From positions 1,353,695 through 1,417,694 of the forward strand of contig NW_026516205.1 of the NCBI RefSeq assembly GCF_025602895.1: a stretch of DNA of 64,000 nucleotides, given 5' to 3'. Source of the stretch: Polychytrium aggregatum. Taxonomy: Eukaryota > Chytridiomycota > Chytridiomycetes > Polychytriales. The position numbers and the translations under genes are program-made. Under the pieces are notes generated by a model. The model saw nothing but the letters and a program-made list of their open reading frames with translations. It was not told the DNA's origin and made no database searches. Positions 24,193-44,223 of this stretch are shown one piece after another (within the stretch, counting starts at the first letter, position 1; each line of letters begins with the position of its first letter).

Positions 24193-24250
24193 CTATTGCG
24201 ATTGCGATTGCGGTTGCGGTTGCGGTTGCGGTTGCGGTTGCGGTTGCGAT
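24193..24250. repeat. (GCGGTT/GCGATT)n hexanucleotide array
   Basis: About nine copies of a 6-bp unit, GCGATT changing to GCGGTT. It generates Val-Ala or Arg-Leu runs in otherwise meaningless frames. Confidence 0.9.
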
Positions 24251-25096
24251 GGCGACTGGCCGAGGAGATGCTGGCTGGGATTGCTCGCAATCTCCTGCTC
24301 AAAAGCGATGCCGGAAGAAGGTGGGGAGGGCGGCACAGACAACAAGAAAGACGGCATGGCGGAGGTGGGTTCTGGGGGTTGTGTTCAAGGAGATTGTTAC
24401 CAAGTCCTCTTTCGGGGGGAGGTGGCTGCGGTCTGTGCTCCGATACGACTGCATTGTGAGTGCGAGGAGGAGGAGGAAGGGGGAGGCGGCGAGGGGATGG
24501 GTCGCAACTCTGTCGTGGGTGCTGCTCTCGATCAACAGCGCATATCGCACTGCCGAGTGTCTACAACTCTCTATTGACTGCGTACATCTCTATCGGCTGC
24601 CCGCTGGTGTGTCTCGCTGTCCTGCTGGCCCTGTGGAGCCCCCGTCCAGGCAGCACCGGCTCACTGGTCCAGCGCGGCTGGCAGCAAGCAAGGAGGTCTT
24701 ATATTGCCTCGGCGGGCATTGCGCTTTCTGGTTGCTATACGGCAGGCATATTTGCGGAATCAAAGGAGGGGGGAAGGAAGAGAGGGCTGATTCGGAGAGC
24801 GTCTCTGAAGTAACGGGCTCGCTTCGCATCCTGCATCCGGTTGATATCATAATCGGTTGAGAGGGCTTGCGTCTGTATCGCAAGTCGCCCTGGCACTTTT
24901 GCTTTCTTTCCTTTTTCTTCTGCTGCTCTCCTGAATCGCAGGAGACAACAAGCCGGCTGAGCAAGACGCAGCAACAAGGGGGAGGCTCTCGGTATCCGAC
25001 CATGGGCTGAAGCCGGGGCCGAAGCGAGGCTGTCGTCATGGGCCCGTTTGCGTTGCTGGCGGAGGCGCTGGGCCAGAAGCCGTTGCATCGACGACA

Positions 25097-25160
25097 TCCA
25101 ACAGAATCCCAACAGAATCCAACAGAATCCAACAGAATCCAACAGAATCCAACGGAATGC
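25097..25160. repeat. 10-bp tandem repeat (AACAGAATCC)n
   Basis: Six copies, the first and last imperfect, about 15 bp beyond the stop codon of the LRR gene. Confidence 0.9.
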
Positions 25161-25172
25161 ATCGCTGCATTG

Positions 25173-26795
25173 CTACGTCGCTGTGTATTCGTCTCCGATT
25201 TCACGCAACAGGCGCTCGTCTCCCATCCAACCTCCGCTTTCGTGAATCGATCGGATCGCGGGAGGAAGCGTCTCCAGATCTGTGAGCATTCTCGAAAGCC
25301 TGATTTCCTTGAGACTGGGCATCTCGGGCAGCTCCGAGAGCACAGTGATTCCGTCGCACCTGGACATGTCGAGCGACACGAGCGATTGCAGGACCCCTGG
25401 CATTCCTTGGGTGCTCTCGAGACCGCGAGGAAGCTTCAGCTTCCGGATCTTGCTCATGGCCGGCATTCCACGGAGCGACTTGAGGCCCGCGCACTGGACG
25501 ATGTGGAAGTGTTCTGTATTATCCAGCGAGGGCGGCAGGCCCTCCAGGGTCTCGAGAGTCTCGGGGAACTTGATGCTCCTGAGATCAGGAAGGGTCGGAA
25601 ACCCCCGAAGCGTCGCGAGCCGATTGCATCCAGACATATCGAGCCTTGTCAGCGACGGAAGGGTCTCGTCCAGTCCTTCGAGGCTCTCGAGGGAGATAGG
25701 AAGCCGGACTTCCTGGACGGTCGGCAGACGAGGCAAGCCGGCGAGCGAGGCAAGACGGCTGCATCGGGACATGTCGAGGGTCAGCAGCATGGGAAGGACC
25801 CGAGGCAGGCCGCTCAGATCCACAGCTTGCGCCGGAAGCCTGAGTACCTGGACGTTGGGCAGCTCAGGAAACCCGGCGAGTCGGATGGCATCTCCATCCG
25901 GGGTGCAGCTCTGCAGATCCAGCTCGACCACCCCATCGAGCGAGCGCGGCCATCCAGAGATCGACAAGAAGGTGCAGTTGATCAGCCGAAGCCTCTTCTC
26001 GTCTGCGCGCTGGAGGATCCAGCGCTCATGCAGGAGCAGCTGGGACCACTGCTCATCTGTGTGGAGTGGATGGCTCGGCAGGCGGACGACAGCCAAGGAT
26101 TCAGGTGCGTATCGGCACCATCGGCATCGGCGCTGATATGCAATATTGGACGCATCGACGAAACTGAACTGCTGCTTCGGCCCGAGGCTGGCGACGTTGT
26201 CCAGCGATATCTTTTCGACCTTGCACACGCACAGCCAATCCATGCTCCCGAAGGGGTCGTGGACGAACTTACGGACGTTGGCCCGAAGGATTTCGGACTG
26301 AACCACGGCCTCCCAGAAGGCAGACTCCTTCTGGTGGGCTACGATGCTACGGGGGTATCCGCGCTTGCGGGTGCAAAAGTGGACCAGGCCCTGGAGGACC
26401 TCCAATCGACGGAAGGTGCCCTCGACGTTTTCGAACACATCGTCCCAGATATGCAAGTCCCTGGCTGTGCATCGCTTGAGGTGGTCGAAGGGGACGAGCG
26501 CCAAGAGGTTGCGGTGTCTGCGGGCGAGGCTGGAGAGTTTGAAGAGCGTCGGCAAATCGGTGTGGTCGAGGAACGACGGGTTGCAGATCAGGACGACGAC
26601 GAGATCGTGGTGGGCGAGGGTTTGGATGTGAGAGGGCGAAAGCACATCTGCTGTCGTCTGGGAGCTGTCCTGCTTTCTGCTGGGCGGGAGCCGGACGGAG
26701 CCGTTTGGGGCAAAATCCGAAGCGTCGAGATCCAGGCCAACGAGTGGGGCCCATTCAGGATCTGTGTCGAGACAGGAGAGCTCGCTTGCGGTCAT
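25173..26795 (-). CDS. Leucine-rich-repeat protein (540 aa)
   Basis: Single-exon frame from the ATG at 26795 (MTASELSCLDTDPEWAPLVG). The N-terminal half (about residues 1-280) has no recognised catalytic domain; it contains HHDLVVVLICNPSFLDHTDL and a Cys-rich patch, RRCRWCRYAPES. The C-terminal half is a run of LRR-like units of about 45 residues built on LLTLDMSRCSRLASLAGLP, LTRLDMSGCNRLATLRGFP and LVSLDMSRCDGITVLSELP. Each unit is followed by a LP-x-LPSL-x-E-[IV]-RLP segment. The fold suggests protein-protein interaction. No signal peptide or membrane segment is seen, so it is probably intracellular. The architecture recalls fungal F-box/LRR or disease-resistance-like LRR proteins, but no F-box is identified. 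Confidence 0.8.
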   Translation of the reverse strand: MTASELSCLDTDPEWAPLVGLDLDASDFAPNGSVRLPPSRKQDSSQTTADVLSPSHIQTLAHHDLVVVLICNPSFLDHTDLPTLFKLSSLARRHRNLLALVPFDHLKRCTARDLHIWDDVFENVEGTFRRLEVLQGLVHFCTRKRGYPRSIVAHQKESAFWEAVVQSEILRANVRKFVHDPFGSMDWLCVCKVEKISLDNVASLGPKQQFSFVDASNIAYQRRCRWCRYAPESLAVVRLPSHPLHTDEQWSQLLLHERWILQRADEKRLRLINCTFLSISGWPRSLDGVVELDLQSCTPDGDAIRLAGFPELPNVQVLRLPAQAVDLSGLPRVLPMLLTLDMSRCSRLASLAGLPRLPTVQEVRLPISLESLEGLDETLPSLTRLDMSGCNRLATLRGFPTLPDLRSIKFPETLETLEGLPPSLDNTEHFHIVQCAGLKSLRGMPAMSKIRKLKLPRGLESTQGMPGVLQSLVSLDMSRCDGITVLSELPEMPSLKEIRLSRMLTDLETLPPAIRSIHESGGWMGDERLLREIGDEYTAT

Positions 26796-26831
26796 GGCCG
26801 GTCAACGAAAGAGAGCGAGAGGGAGCCTTAA

Positions 26832-27515
26832 GCACGATGAATTCGAGATCAAGACCAAAGTTGGCCGTGGTGCGTGAGGGGTCGGGTCGAGACAACGACG
26901 TGGGGCAGCACGGACCTGTCGAGTGGTGTGGTGGGCGGCAATGCCCGTACACTTTACACATAGCAAACGGGACAACACAGCCGTTTCCATGAACATGTAG
27001 TACGTGATGGCATGCGTCTAACTATGCCATAAGAAATATAACAGATCACTTTGGCAGCCTCCGAGTGAACACCACCGCTCGCTCTCCGGTCTCCACAATC
27101 GACCTGCATACTGTGATCATGTTGCGCGCCGCATTGACGTCGCGATTCCACACCGTCTGGCGAATGGTCATGGCCAGCGCGCGATAACATTGGGTAACAA
27201 AATATTTGAGCAATGGTCAAAACCCCGGGTGTCCCGTTTTTAATTGGATTGGCTGTAATAGTGTATTCAACTTGAACCAGTGCCTGCCCGCTCTCCGGGC
27301 TCTCTCTCTCTCTCTCTCAAAAAATAAAAATAGTAATCACAGATCAGCTGTGAGCAAAGCGATAAACGAATTGGAGTGGCACGATGGATACATGAATGTA
27401 TAGGTGGATAGATAGACTGATAGATAGTTAGCTATGTATGGTGTTTTATGCAGTCAAGCGGGCCGGAGGGTGCCATCCGGACCAGCACGGACGCTCGAGG
27501 GGTGCGAGCAGTGCC
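26832..27515. other. AT-richer spacer containing a Fanzor scrap
   Basis: Between the LRR gene and the cyclin gene. The sequence is AT-richer than its surroundings, with a (CT)n run near 27300-27318 and GATA-type repeats near 27400-27425. It encloses the nuclease remnant at 27044-27211. Confidence 0.6.
27044..27211 (-). pseudogene. C-terminal remnant of a Fanzor (TnpB-like) nuclease
   Basis: Read on the minus strand, this stretch encodes MTIRQTVWNRDVNAARNM, then ITVCRSIVETGERAVVFTRR, then LPK and a TGA stop. WNRDVNAARNM is the RuvC-III signature (RDxNAARN) of TnpB and its eukaryotic Fanzor relatives, including the catalytic aspartate. Only about 45-55 residues are recognisable. No zinc ribbon, RuvC-I or RuvC-II can be found upstream, where the sequence is AT-rich and non-coding. 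It is therefore a 5'-truncated relic. Fanzor genes often travel inside transposons; I see no intact terminal repeats here. Confidence 0.7.
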
Positions 27516-30500
27516 CTAGTCCATAGCTGTGAGAACGTCGTATCCCCCTGGGCCCGAGTAGGATCCGCGCGGATATCGGCCGCCGCCGCTGCTGGGTGCA
27601 TCGCTGCTGCCGTGGGCATTGGCGGCCGGAGCTGGTGCAGCGGCTGCCCTGCTTGCAGTCTCAAAGAGCGAAGGGTTCCGCGATTCTTCATCAATCATGG
27701 CGCTCGAGTGCGCCTCCCTGGTCGGCAGGGCGTCGCGTTCTCGCTGTGGGAAAGGCAGGCCGGCATACGACACCCGGCCGCCAAAGTCCTCCCGAGATTC
27801 GTCGTCTGCTGACCTGCTGCGGGTGCTGGAGACGTCCAGATCGCCGCTACCCCTTCGGAGGACACCGCGGTAGGATTCATCCGAGCGGCTCGGCTCGGCC
27901 GAAGCAAAGGTGTCCTCGAGATGCTCATCTTCGCAGATCTTGGATCGGTCGTCCCTGAACACGGCCTCGTCGCCATATTCGCGCCGACAGTTGCCAAGGA
28001 AACTCTTGGCTTGGCCGTGGTGCCGGCTGGATCCAACGACAAAGCCTGATTCGTCTGGGCCGCGCGAGCGGTGGTCATAGGTCTCCGAGACACGGCGAAT
28101 GGGAATCGGCCTCGACAGAGCCATGCTGTGGCCTTCGGACTGGCCCCGCATCGGGTGGCCCGGATGAGTCGATTCCCAGAGAGTCTCGTCCTTTGCAGGG
28201 AATACGTTCAGCGGTGGCTGGATGCGGCCGGTCATGGTGGGGGTGTGTTCCATGTGCGAGTGGGGCGACACGCTCATGGACGGAGACCGTGGTGGCGAGC
28301 AAAACTGCATCGGGGTGCTAGCATCGTAACCCTGCGGCTGTGTTTGGTTTGGGGTCTTGAAAAATCCCTGCGGGGTCGGAGCGGCGGCGTGGGGAGCAAC
28401 AGCGGGTCCAGTCTCGACCGAAGACACCAGCGGCAAGGGGTAAGATGCGTTGGGCATCGACGAGGACTGGGCAAACATGGGCTGTGGCGAGGTGCTGGAA
28501 CGCTGGTGCTGGCTCTGGCTCTGGCTCTGGCTCTGGTGCGACGAGATCCGCGAATGCATCGCCGAGTATGTCGAGGAATACGGATGGATCCGCCGGCAGT
28601 TGCTGTGATGCGAGTGCGAGGAGTGGTGCCGGAGGAGCGGGCCGTCGGACTGGAGCTCGTTCCAGGAATGGGTGAGCGTCGACGATGGGGACGGGCCACT
28701 GGCGTAGTGGACATGGCCCTTGAGTGTGCCGTAGTGCCCAAGCGACGGCGCTGGCGGGTGAGCAGCTGAAGCAACGAGCCCACCGTAGACGGCAGCAACG
28801 GCGTTCCCCGAGGCGAGAACAGGCATCGATTCGACAGTGGTGTACTGTGAGTGCGGCGAAGGGGTCGAGACGGCGATGCTCTGAGGCGTAGTGGTCATGG
28901 CCGGCATGGTCGCGGTGTTGGAGGGGAAGAATGATGAGTCGGCCGCAGGTTTTGAGAAAGTGGCCGCATCGGAGGGATCGTATGGGCTGGGGTCGTAAAA
29001 AACCTCGTCGCCTATCCGCTTTGGTGACTGTGTCGGACTAGTGGCATGGCTGGAGATGGCGTCAAAGACTGAGCGGGCGGTACCGTACTCAGACGTTGGT
29101 GCCTCGGACAGAACCGAAGCAGGCCGTGACGGCGGCTTGGGGTCGAAAAAGCGGGCAGCATTATTGAAAGCGTCGGCGACGGAGTGATGGGACACGAGGG
29201 GTTTGGCGGCCGGGCCCGGGACAGGAAACCTCTGGGGCTGAGAGGGGTCTTGGGCTGAGCCGGGAGCGGGTGCCGCCGTTGGGAATCGGAAGGACGATGC
29301 AAAGGGGGTGTTGCTTGTATCAGATGCAGATTGGGTGGTGGTGGCCGTGTTGGTGTCGCTGTTGCCGCTGGTATTAGCAATGTCGCTTGCGGAATTGCTG
29401 CTGGCGATATTGCCGCTGTTGCCGGTACTGCTGTGGATGGATGGTTGGTCGGTCATGGCGGCAGGATCGCCCGCGGAGATGCCTGGGTTGCCCCCGGTCG
29501 GTGCTGCAGAAGAATTGGAGGCAAATTGAGCATAGTTGGATGACGCGGAAGAGTCTTGATCGGGGTGCGAAGGGGGAGAATGAACGCCAGCCGGTCCTGG
29601 CGCAGCGGGTTGGATGGCAACGTGAGCCTCTGATTCGCTGGGCTGAGCATCGGCCATGTCGGCGGAAGGCGGGTCCGACTCGTGCTGCGGACTCTGGGCC
29701 ACAGCGGCAGCGGTTTCGGCGGATGTCTGGAGCTCGGGCTGGGGAACAGGGGTAGAGACATGGAGGCTGTCACGCATGGACTCGTTCATGGTCTGGATGG
29801 ACATGTTTCCGTTCATGAGCCTGTTGCCGACCCTCTGCAGCTCCTCAACCTCGACGGTGAGATTGAAGTCGTTGAGGAGAAGAAACTCAATCTCGAGCTG
29901 ATTGAGTTCGTTGACGGGGAGGCCGCCGACGCCTGTGTCACGCAGAGGAAAGACGAGGGAGATTGAGCGGTCAGTGCGGGTGTGGGAAGGCAGGATGGGA
30001 GTCGATGGCGACAGGGGCGACAGGGGCGACAGAGATGCGTGCGGCTGCGAGGGGTGATGTGCGATGGCGGAGATGCATGAATGGGCAGCTGTGCCGGCGG
30101 GCACTGCATGACCCAGATACAATGGCGCAGACAGGGGGGAATGCCGGCACATCCAGGGCTGCTGGGCACCGGACATCGGGCACAGACGAGCAGACAACGG
30201 CGCAGCAACGGTCGGACGATTCGGGGAATCACAGGAAGCACAGTGTGTCCGCACACGCCGCCGCAGACAAAACACAGGAGCGGCGCCAGGACAGACGGGG
30301 GTTACTTACGAGCAATGTGCGAGTTGGTGTAGAAAATGTCGCTCAGGAACTTGACGGCAACCATGATGCCACAGATTAGCAGGCGGTGGATGTTGTAGGA
30401 GTTGATGACGATGGGAAGACGCTTGCCGGAGCCCGAGGGATCGCGGGCGTCGCGGAGCGAGATGATGGTGGAGGTGGCAAACTGGGGCGTGGAGAGGTAG

Positions 30501-30745
30501 GTGTCGGGGTTGGACATGCGATCGAGATAGACGAGGACGGCGAGGAAGGCCTCGTTGCCACAGGGGGCATAGCGCAGAATCCGGGTGAGGTAACCATGGA
30601 TGTCGATGGCAGGGATGGTGCGGGCGTGGAAGCGGGTCAGATGCACGGTGGGGAGATTGTCGTTCTGCTTGGTGAGGTTGGAGAGAAAATCGGCCACGAG
30701 CTGGACGGTTTCCTGGGTGGGGGTGCTGACCAGATCGTACTCCAT
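27516..30745 (-). CDS. PHO80-like cyclin with very long Ser/Pro-rich tail
   Basis: Two-exon gene: exon 1 is 30310-30745 and exon 2 is 27516-29932. The splice (C|GC) gives SHIARVGGLPVNELNQLEIE, the canonical PHO80-family junction region. Exon 1 starts MEYDLVSTPTQETVQLVADF and contains the cyclin-box segments LPTVHLTRFHARTIPAIDIH, YLTRILRYAPCGNEAFLAVL and INSYNIHRLLICGIMVAVKF. Exon 2 finishes the box with FLLLNDFNLTVEVEELQRVG. PHO80-type cyclins activate a PHO85-like CDK in phosphate and nutrient signalling. The remaining roughly 750 residues are low-complexity Ser/Pro/Gln/His sequence with many SP/TP sites (for example TSPTQSPKRIG). The total is about 950 residues against about 300 for typical PHO80 proteins. 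The ATG at 30745 is chosen because similarity begins there, although the frame is open further upstream. Confidence 0.87.
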
Positions 30746-32111
30746 GGCAGGCTGAGGCGGATGCGAGTCCGAGGTGAGCTGGCGATGGTGATGTCGGCGA
30801 GCGGCGAGGCGTCGACGGCGAAACACAGGCGGCGATGCGGTGGGTGCTGTTGCGATGACTCCGAGCCGATGGGGAGCGAGGCTTCTGGACCGATGGAAGA
30901 CGTGAGTCTCGGGGTGATGGGAGGTGAGAGGTCCGGCACTGGGAAAGCAGGCGGACTCGACCGACAGCTGGCGGGAAATGTGGGAAACGTCCGCGGAAGC
31001 AGCACCGATGGACGAGCAAGAGACACGACAGCGAGCCCGGAAGGATATCGGCGTGGCAGAGACGACACAGGCGTCGGAGCGGGGGGGGCAGTAGCGAGAC
31101 GGCCTCGGAGGCAAGCAACGGGGCCAGGGCCGAGGGCAGCGATGGCGGGGAGATGAGTGGAAAGAAGGACTCGGCCGGCCAAAGGACGGAGCAATCCCAG
31201 GACGATCCTCGAAAAAGCCAAAGCGGCGTGCGGATGGTTGCAACCGGCGGCCGCGTGGCTGGAGCCAGGACGCGCCGTTGTCTGTGTGGGCGCTGTGGCC
31301 AGGCGAGCCACAGCTGCGCCCGCCCCACAGACACTGCCCGACCCCACAGAAACGTGCGCGCCGCCCGCGCGCACGCAGCAGGCGCTGTGCGACGGACGCA
31401 CCCGCCTCCAGGCGCGTGGCTTGCTGCCGCTGCTGCCACAGCGCGGCGTGCACAGAACACTGCACAGCCACCCGGGTCTCTCCTCGCCGTCTCTCGCCGT
31501 CTCTCTCGTCCGGGAGAGAGCCCCTGCCATATACGGCAGGTCCCAGGCCGCACACACACACACACACTCGCTGCTCTTCTCGCTGTCCCCTCTCGCTGTC
31601 CTCTCGCGCGCTCTCGCTCCTCGTCGGTGGCGGTCGCGCTTTTTTGCCTCGCTCTGTGGTTTGCCTTTCATCGCCCTGGCCCTGGCCGTGTCCACTTCTG
31701 TCCCGATCGCCGTCGCCGACTTTCCGATATCTGGCCGGTGAGCCTGGTGTGCATCTCTGTCGGCCTGCTCGCTCGCGTCGTTTACCCTCCCCTCGTTGTT
31801 TCGGCCCGTTCTAGATCCGGCTGTCGGCCGAGATTCGGGCCGGCACCTGTCCAGACACAGCCGCGCAGATTCCGTCCAGCCAACTTCGCTCACCATCTTG
31901 CTCCACTGGATTCATCCTGTGCCGTTATCCGCTGTGCATGCAGATTCTCTTTGCTCTAGACCACATCTCCGATTGGTCTTCCCTTCCCCATTGCTGCACT
32001 TCACATCGTGGTCTCTCGAATCCAAGCGGCGATAATAGCCACAGAGCCTCCAACAATCCTCCAACACCCACAACAGTCCGATCCCGTATCTGTTCTTCTC
32101 ATCTCGCCATC
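30746..32111. other. Divergent promoter region (cyclin / kinesin)
   Basis: About 1.4 kb between the cyclin start (-) and the SAM-kinesin start (+). It includes a CpG-rich section and a (CA)n run at about 31551-31567. Long open frames on both strands are Arg/Pro/Ala-rich and without domains. Confidence 0.6.
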
Positions 32112-37334
<5,223 letters not shown>

Positions 37335-37644
37335 ATTGCGGGACGGCATGTGTACGAGGGTTGGCTAGCGTCTCTCGTTGCGCTGGCATTTGTCCTCGAC
37401 TCTGATGCCCTGCCTTTTAGTTGCGTTGTTGTGTCTGTCTGTCGGTCTGCGATCTGGGTGTACACCTGTATTGCAGCATGCGGGAGAGAAATGAAACCCT
37501 TTCACGACGATCCAGCGTCCACCATCGCTGTACGGGACTGCCGAATGTGCGGCTGGTGGTTCACGTTTCGCATCGGCGCCCAGATCCAAAGCCGGATCAG
37601 GCAAGCGACTTTGCAGCAGCCCTTTGCCCTGCATCTCTCGGCCC

Positions 37645-41843
<4,199 letters not shown>

Positions 41844-41994
41844 ATGCAGTGACACCTTTAAATATGTATTGCTGTGTTTCGGGGGGGGGCGTCGGTATCG
41901 AGAGACACCACTTGGCTGGATCAGCGTGCGAACAATGTACAGGATCAAAAATGGGAGAGGGCGTGGGGACGGCGGGCGAGTGGAACTGGGGAAT

Positions 41995-42399
41995 TTACTT
42001 GGAGGACTGGTACTTGGTGACGGCCTTGGTGCCCTCAGAGACGGCGTGCTTGGCGAGCTCGCCGGGGAGGATCAGGCGGACGGCGGTCTGGATCTCGCGC
42101 GAGGAGATGGTCGAGCGCTTGTTGTACGAGGCGAGCTTGGAGGACTCGGCAGCGATGCGCTCAAAGATGTCGTGGACGAACGAGTTCATGATGGACATGG
42201 CCTTGTTGGAGATGCCGGTGTCGGGGTGGACCTGCTTGAGGACCTTGTAGATGTAGGTCGAGTAGGTCTCCTTGCGGGTGATCTTGCGAACACCGCCCTT
42301 GGCGGCAGCGCCGGCCTTCTTGTCAGCGGTCTTGGCGGGGGCCTTTCCGGCGGGCTTCTTGCCGGCGGGAGCAGCAGCGGGAGCTTCCTTGGGGGCCAT
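41995..42399 (-). CDS. Histone H2B
   Basis: Intronless gene for core histone H2B, 134 residues. A Lys/Ala/Pro-rich tail ([20 protein letters not shown]) precedes the histone fold [40 protein letters not shown] and [20 protein letters not shown]. The C-terminus is [14 protein letters not shown], retaining the lysine ubiquitinated by Bre1-type ligases. It is paired head-to-head with H2A across 347 bp and is convergent with MCM8, whose stop lies about 150 bp away. Confidence 0.98.
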   Translation of the reverse strand: MAPKEAPAAAPAGKKPAGKAPAKTADKKAGAAAKGGVRKITRKETYSTYIYKVLKQVHPDTGISNKAMSIMNSFVHDIFERIAAESSKLASYNKRSTISSREIQTAVRLILPGELAKHAVSEGTKAVTKYQSSK

Positions 42400-42746
42400 G
42401 GCGAGATGCAGATGCGAGATTCTGGCTGGGGTGGGCGAGTCGGATCGGATGGGATGCCTGGCAATCGGGCGGGCGGCAGCCCGGGTCTTTTATACGGGCA
42501 CGGCGCGTGGCGCAGCGGCGGGACGGGGCGGCGACGGGCGCGGAGGTGAAGGTGCGCGCTGATTGGCGGGTGCGCGGTGACACACGCCTGGGCGGCCCTT
42601 TGTCGCTGGCTGGCGCTGGGCTGTTCGCGCGGCAGCTAAAAAGGCGAGGCTGCCGCGGGGGCTTTCGGCGGCCCATCGGCACCCTCGCTTGCATCTTCGT
42701 TTGCATCTTCGTCCACCCGCCCCCTCAACAACCAGATATCATCGCA
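42400..42746. promoter_or_regulatory. Bidirectional H2B/H2A promoter
   Basis: A 347-bp divergent intergenic region. A TATA element for H2B is visible on the minus strand (TATAAAAG, 42487-42494), about 90 bp from its ATG. A weaker CTAAAAAG at 42636-42643 could serve H2A on the plus strand. The middle is very GC-rich. Shared head-to-head promoters are the usual arrangement for fungal H2A/H2B pairs. Confidence 0.7.
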
Positions 42747-43280
42747 ATGGCTCTCGGAAAGGGAAAGTCTGCTTCTGCCGATAAGGCCAAGGTTGGTCTT
42801 TGCGCTGCCCTCGCACCTCCCACACAGCCGGACGTTCGACTGATCAGCACGCATCCGATCTGCTGTCGCTGACATTCTCGATCTCTGTCCGCCCATCCAT
42901 CCATGCAGACCTCTGCCAAGTCTCGCTCGGCCCGCGCTGGTCTCCAGTTCCCCGTCGGCCGTGTTCACCGTCTTCTGCGCAAGGGCAACTACGCCCAGCG
43001 TGTCGGTGCCGGTGCCCCCGTCTACCTCGCTGCCGTCCTCGAGTACCTCGCTGCTGAAATCCTCGAACTCGCTGGCAACGCCGCCCGCGACAACAAGAAG
43101 ACCCGTATCATCCCCCGTCACCTGCAGCTCGCCATCCGCAACGACGAGGAGCTGAACAAGCTGCTCGGCAACGTGACCATCGCCCAGGGCGGTGTCCTCC
43201 CCAACATCCACACCACCCTCCTGCCCAAGAAGTCCAAGACCGACAAGGTCCCTGGATCCAAGGCCTCGCAGGAGGCTTAA
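42747..43280 (+). CDS. Histone H2A (with C-terminal SQE motif)
   Basis: Two-exon gene. Exon 1, 42747-42791, encodes [15 protein letters not shown]. Exon 2, 42909-43280, encodes [60 protein letters not shown] and [20 protein letters not shown], with the acidic-patch and docking residues typical of H2A. The protein is 138 residues and ends KASQEA, an SQ(E) site like the DNA-damage phosphorylation site of H2A.X. In most fungi the bulk H2A carries this motif. An intron between the N-terminal tail and the fold is notable because H2B has none. Confidence 0.97.
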
Positions 43281-44223
43281 GCACCACGCCTGTGTCAACC
43301 GTTTCATGGTTTCTGATCATGAGCCCTCCCCCTCCGCTTGCTTTCCCTCACTCGACTCCCCCCCCTCACTGCATTTCTGTGTGAGCCATCGCCACTGATT
43401 CTCGCAGACACATCCTTCACTGCTCTGTCGACGCTCTCTTTTTTGACTTTCTCTGCGCAAGACCAAAACTTGTACATATTTAATATATACATCAATCGAA
43501 ACTCTGTCTGTGAACCCTGGATATGGCGGCCGTGGGAAGCGACTGCGTCCGCCGCGGATTCAGGAGAGTGTTCCTGTCTGATCGGTGACTATGTAGATGA
43601 CCGATCGGCATGATCCTGTTCCCGGAAGCGAGGGACTCGACGCATCTCCACGCTCGTATTACTCTCGAGGACGAACCGGACGAGCTGGAGAATCTCAACG
43701 CCATCCCAAAGAATGAGCAGAAGCAGCTCACAGCTCGCACGACATTGCAGGGGAACCGCCCGCAATGGTGACAGTCCACATCCAATGCCGGGCAAGATGC
43801 GACGATATTGCCGCCCACAATGATAGAATGGAGGGATGGCCAACTGGAAACGAGTAACCCATCGTAGGACAGACTTTCGTCGGCCTGTGGACTGAACTGG
43901 TGTGGAGACTGGCTGGATGGCAAGCTCTGGGAGTGCGAGATACATGCGAGAAGAGAAACACGATCGTTTGAGACACGCAAATTTGAAATTGCACGTAGAG
44001 TTAACAATCGAGAATGAGCAAGGTCACTTGTCATAGCAAACAAGGCAGGATGACTGAGCGGAATGGCTCGCTCAAAATGGAAATTGTCGTGGCTCTGTGG
44101 ATATTTGGTGCCTCCTCGGTGGATGGGCATTACAATCCTCAACTTCTATTTAAGCAGGCAGTTCCCCTCGGTTTGCCTGGCGAACTCCTCTCTCCTCATT
44201 TTCCTGCTCGACAATCGCCAACC
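43281..44223. other. Spacer between histone H2A and the TIR-NLR gene
   Basis: Nearly 1 kb with no supportable gene. It marks the boundary between the housekeeping block and the accessory block. A TATA-like TATTTAAG at 44147-44154 lies about 75 bp upstream of the ATG at 44224. Confidence 0.6.
44147..44154 (+). promoter_or_regulatory. TATA-like element of the TIR-NB-ARC-TPR gene
   Basis: TATTTAAG lies about 75 bp upstream of the chosen start codon. This supports starting the protein at 44224 rather than at the upstream in-frame ATG at 44014. Confidence 0.5.

Larger units (their letters stand above)
23333..25172. other. Intergenic region with simple repeats
   Basis: About 1.8 kb between the start of uroporphyrinogen decarboxylase (-) and the stop of the LRR gene (-). 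No frame shows a domain. It contains a GGTGGT run near 23470, the hexanucleotide array at 24193-24250 and the 10-bp array at 25097-25160. Confidence 0.6.

Noticed and set aside
25038-26831. 597-residue open frame antisense to the LRR gene
   Set aside because: Third-position GC bias of the LRR gene keeps its antisense frame open. The antisense product has no domain, whereas the sense strand gives clear LRRs.
30746-31567. In-frame upstream extension of cyclin exon 1
   Set aside because: The added sequence is Arg/Ser/Pro-rich with no similarity to cyclins, while conservation begins at the ATG at 30745. A longer N-terminus cannot be fully excluded.
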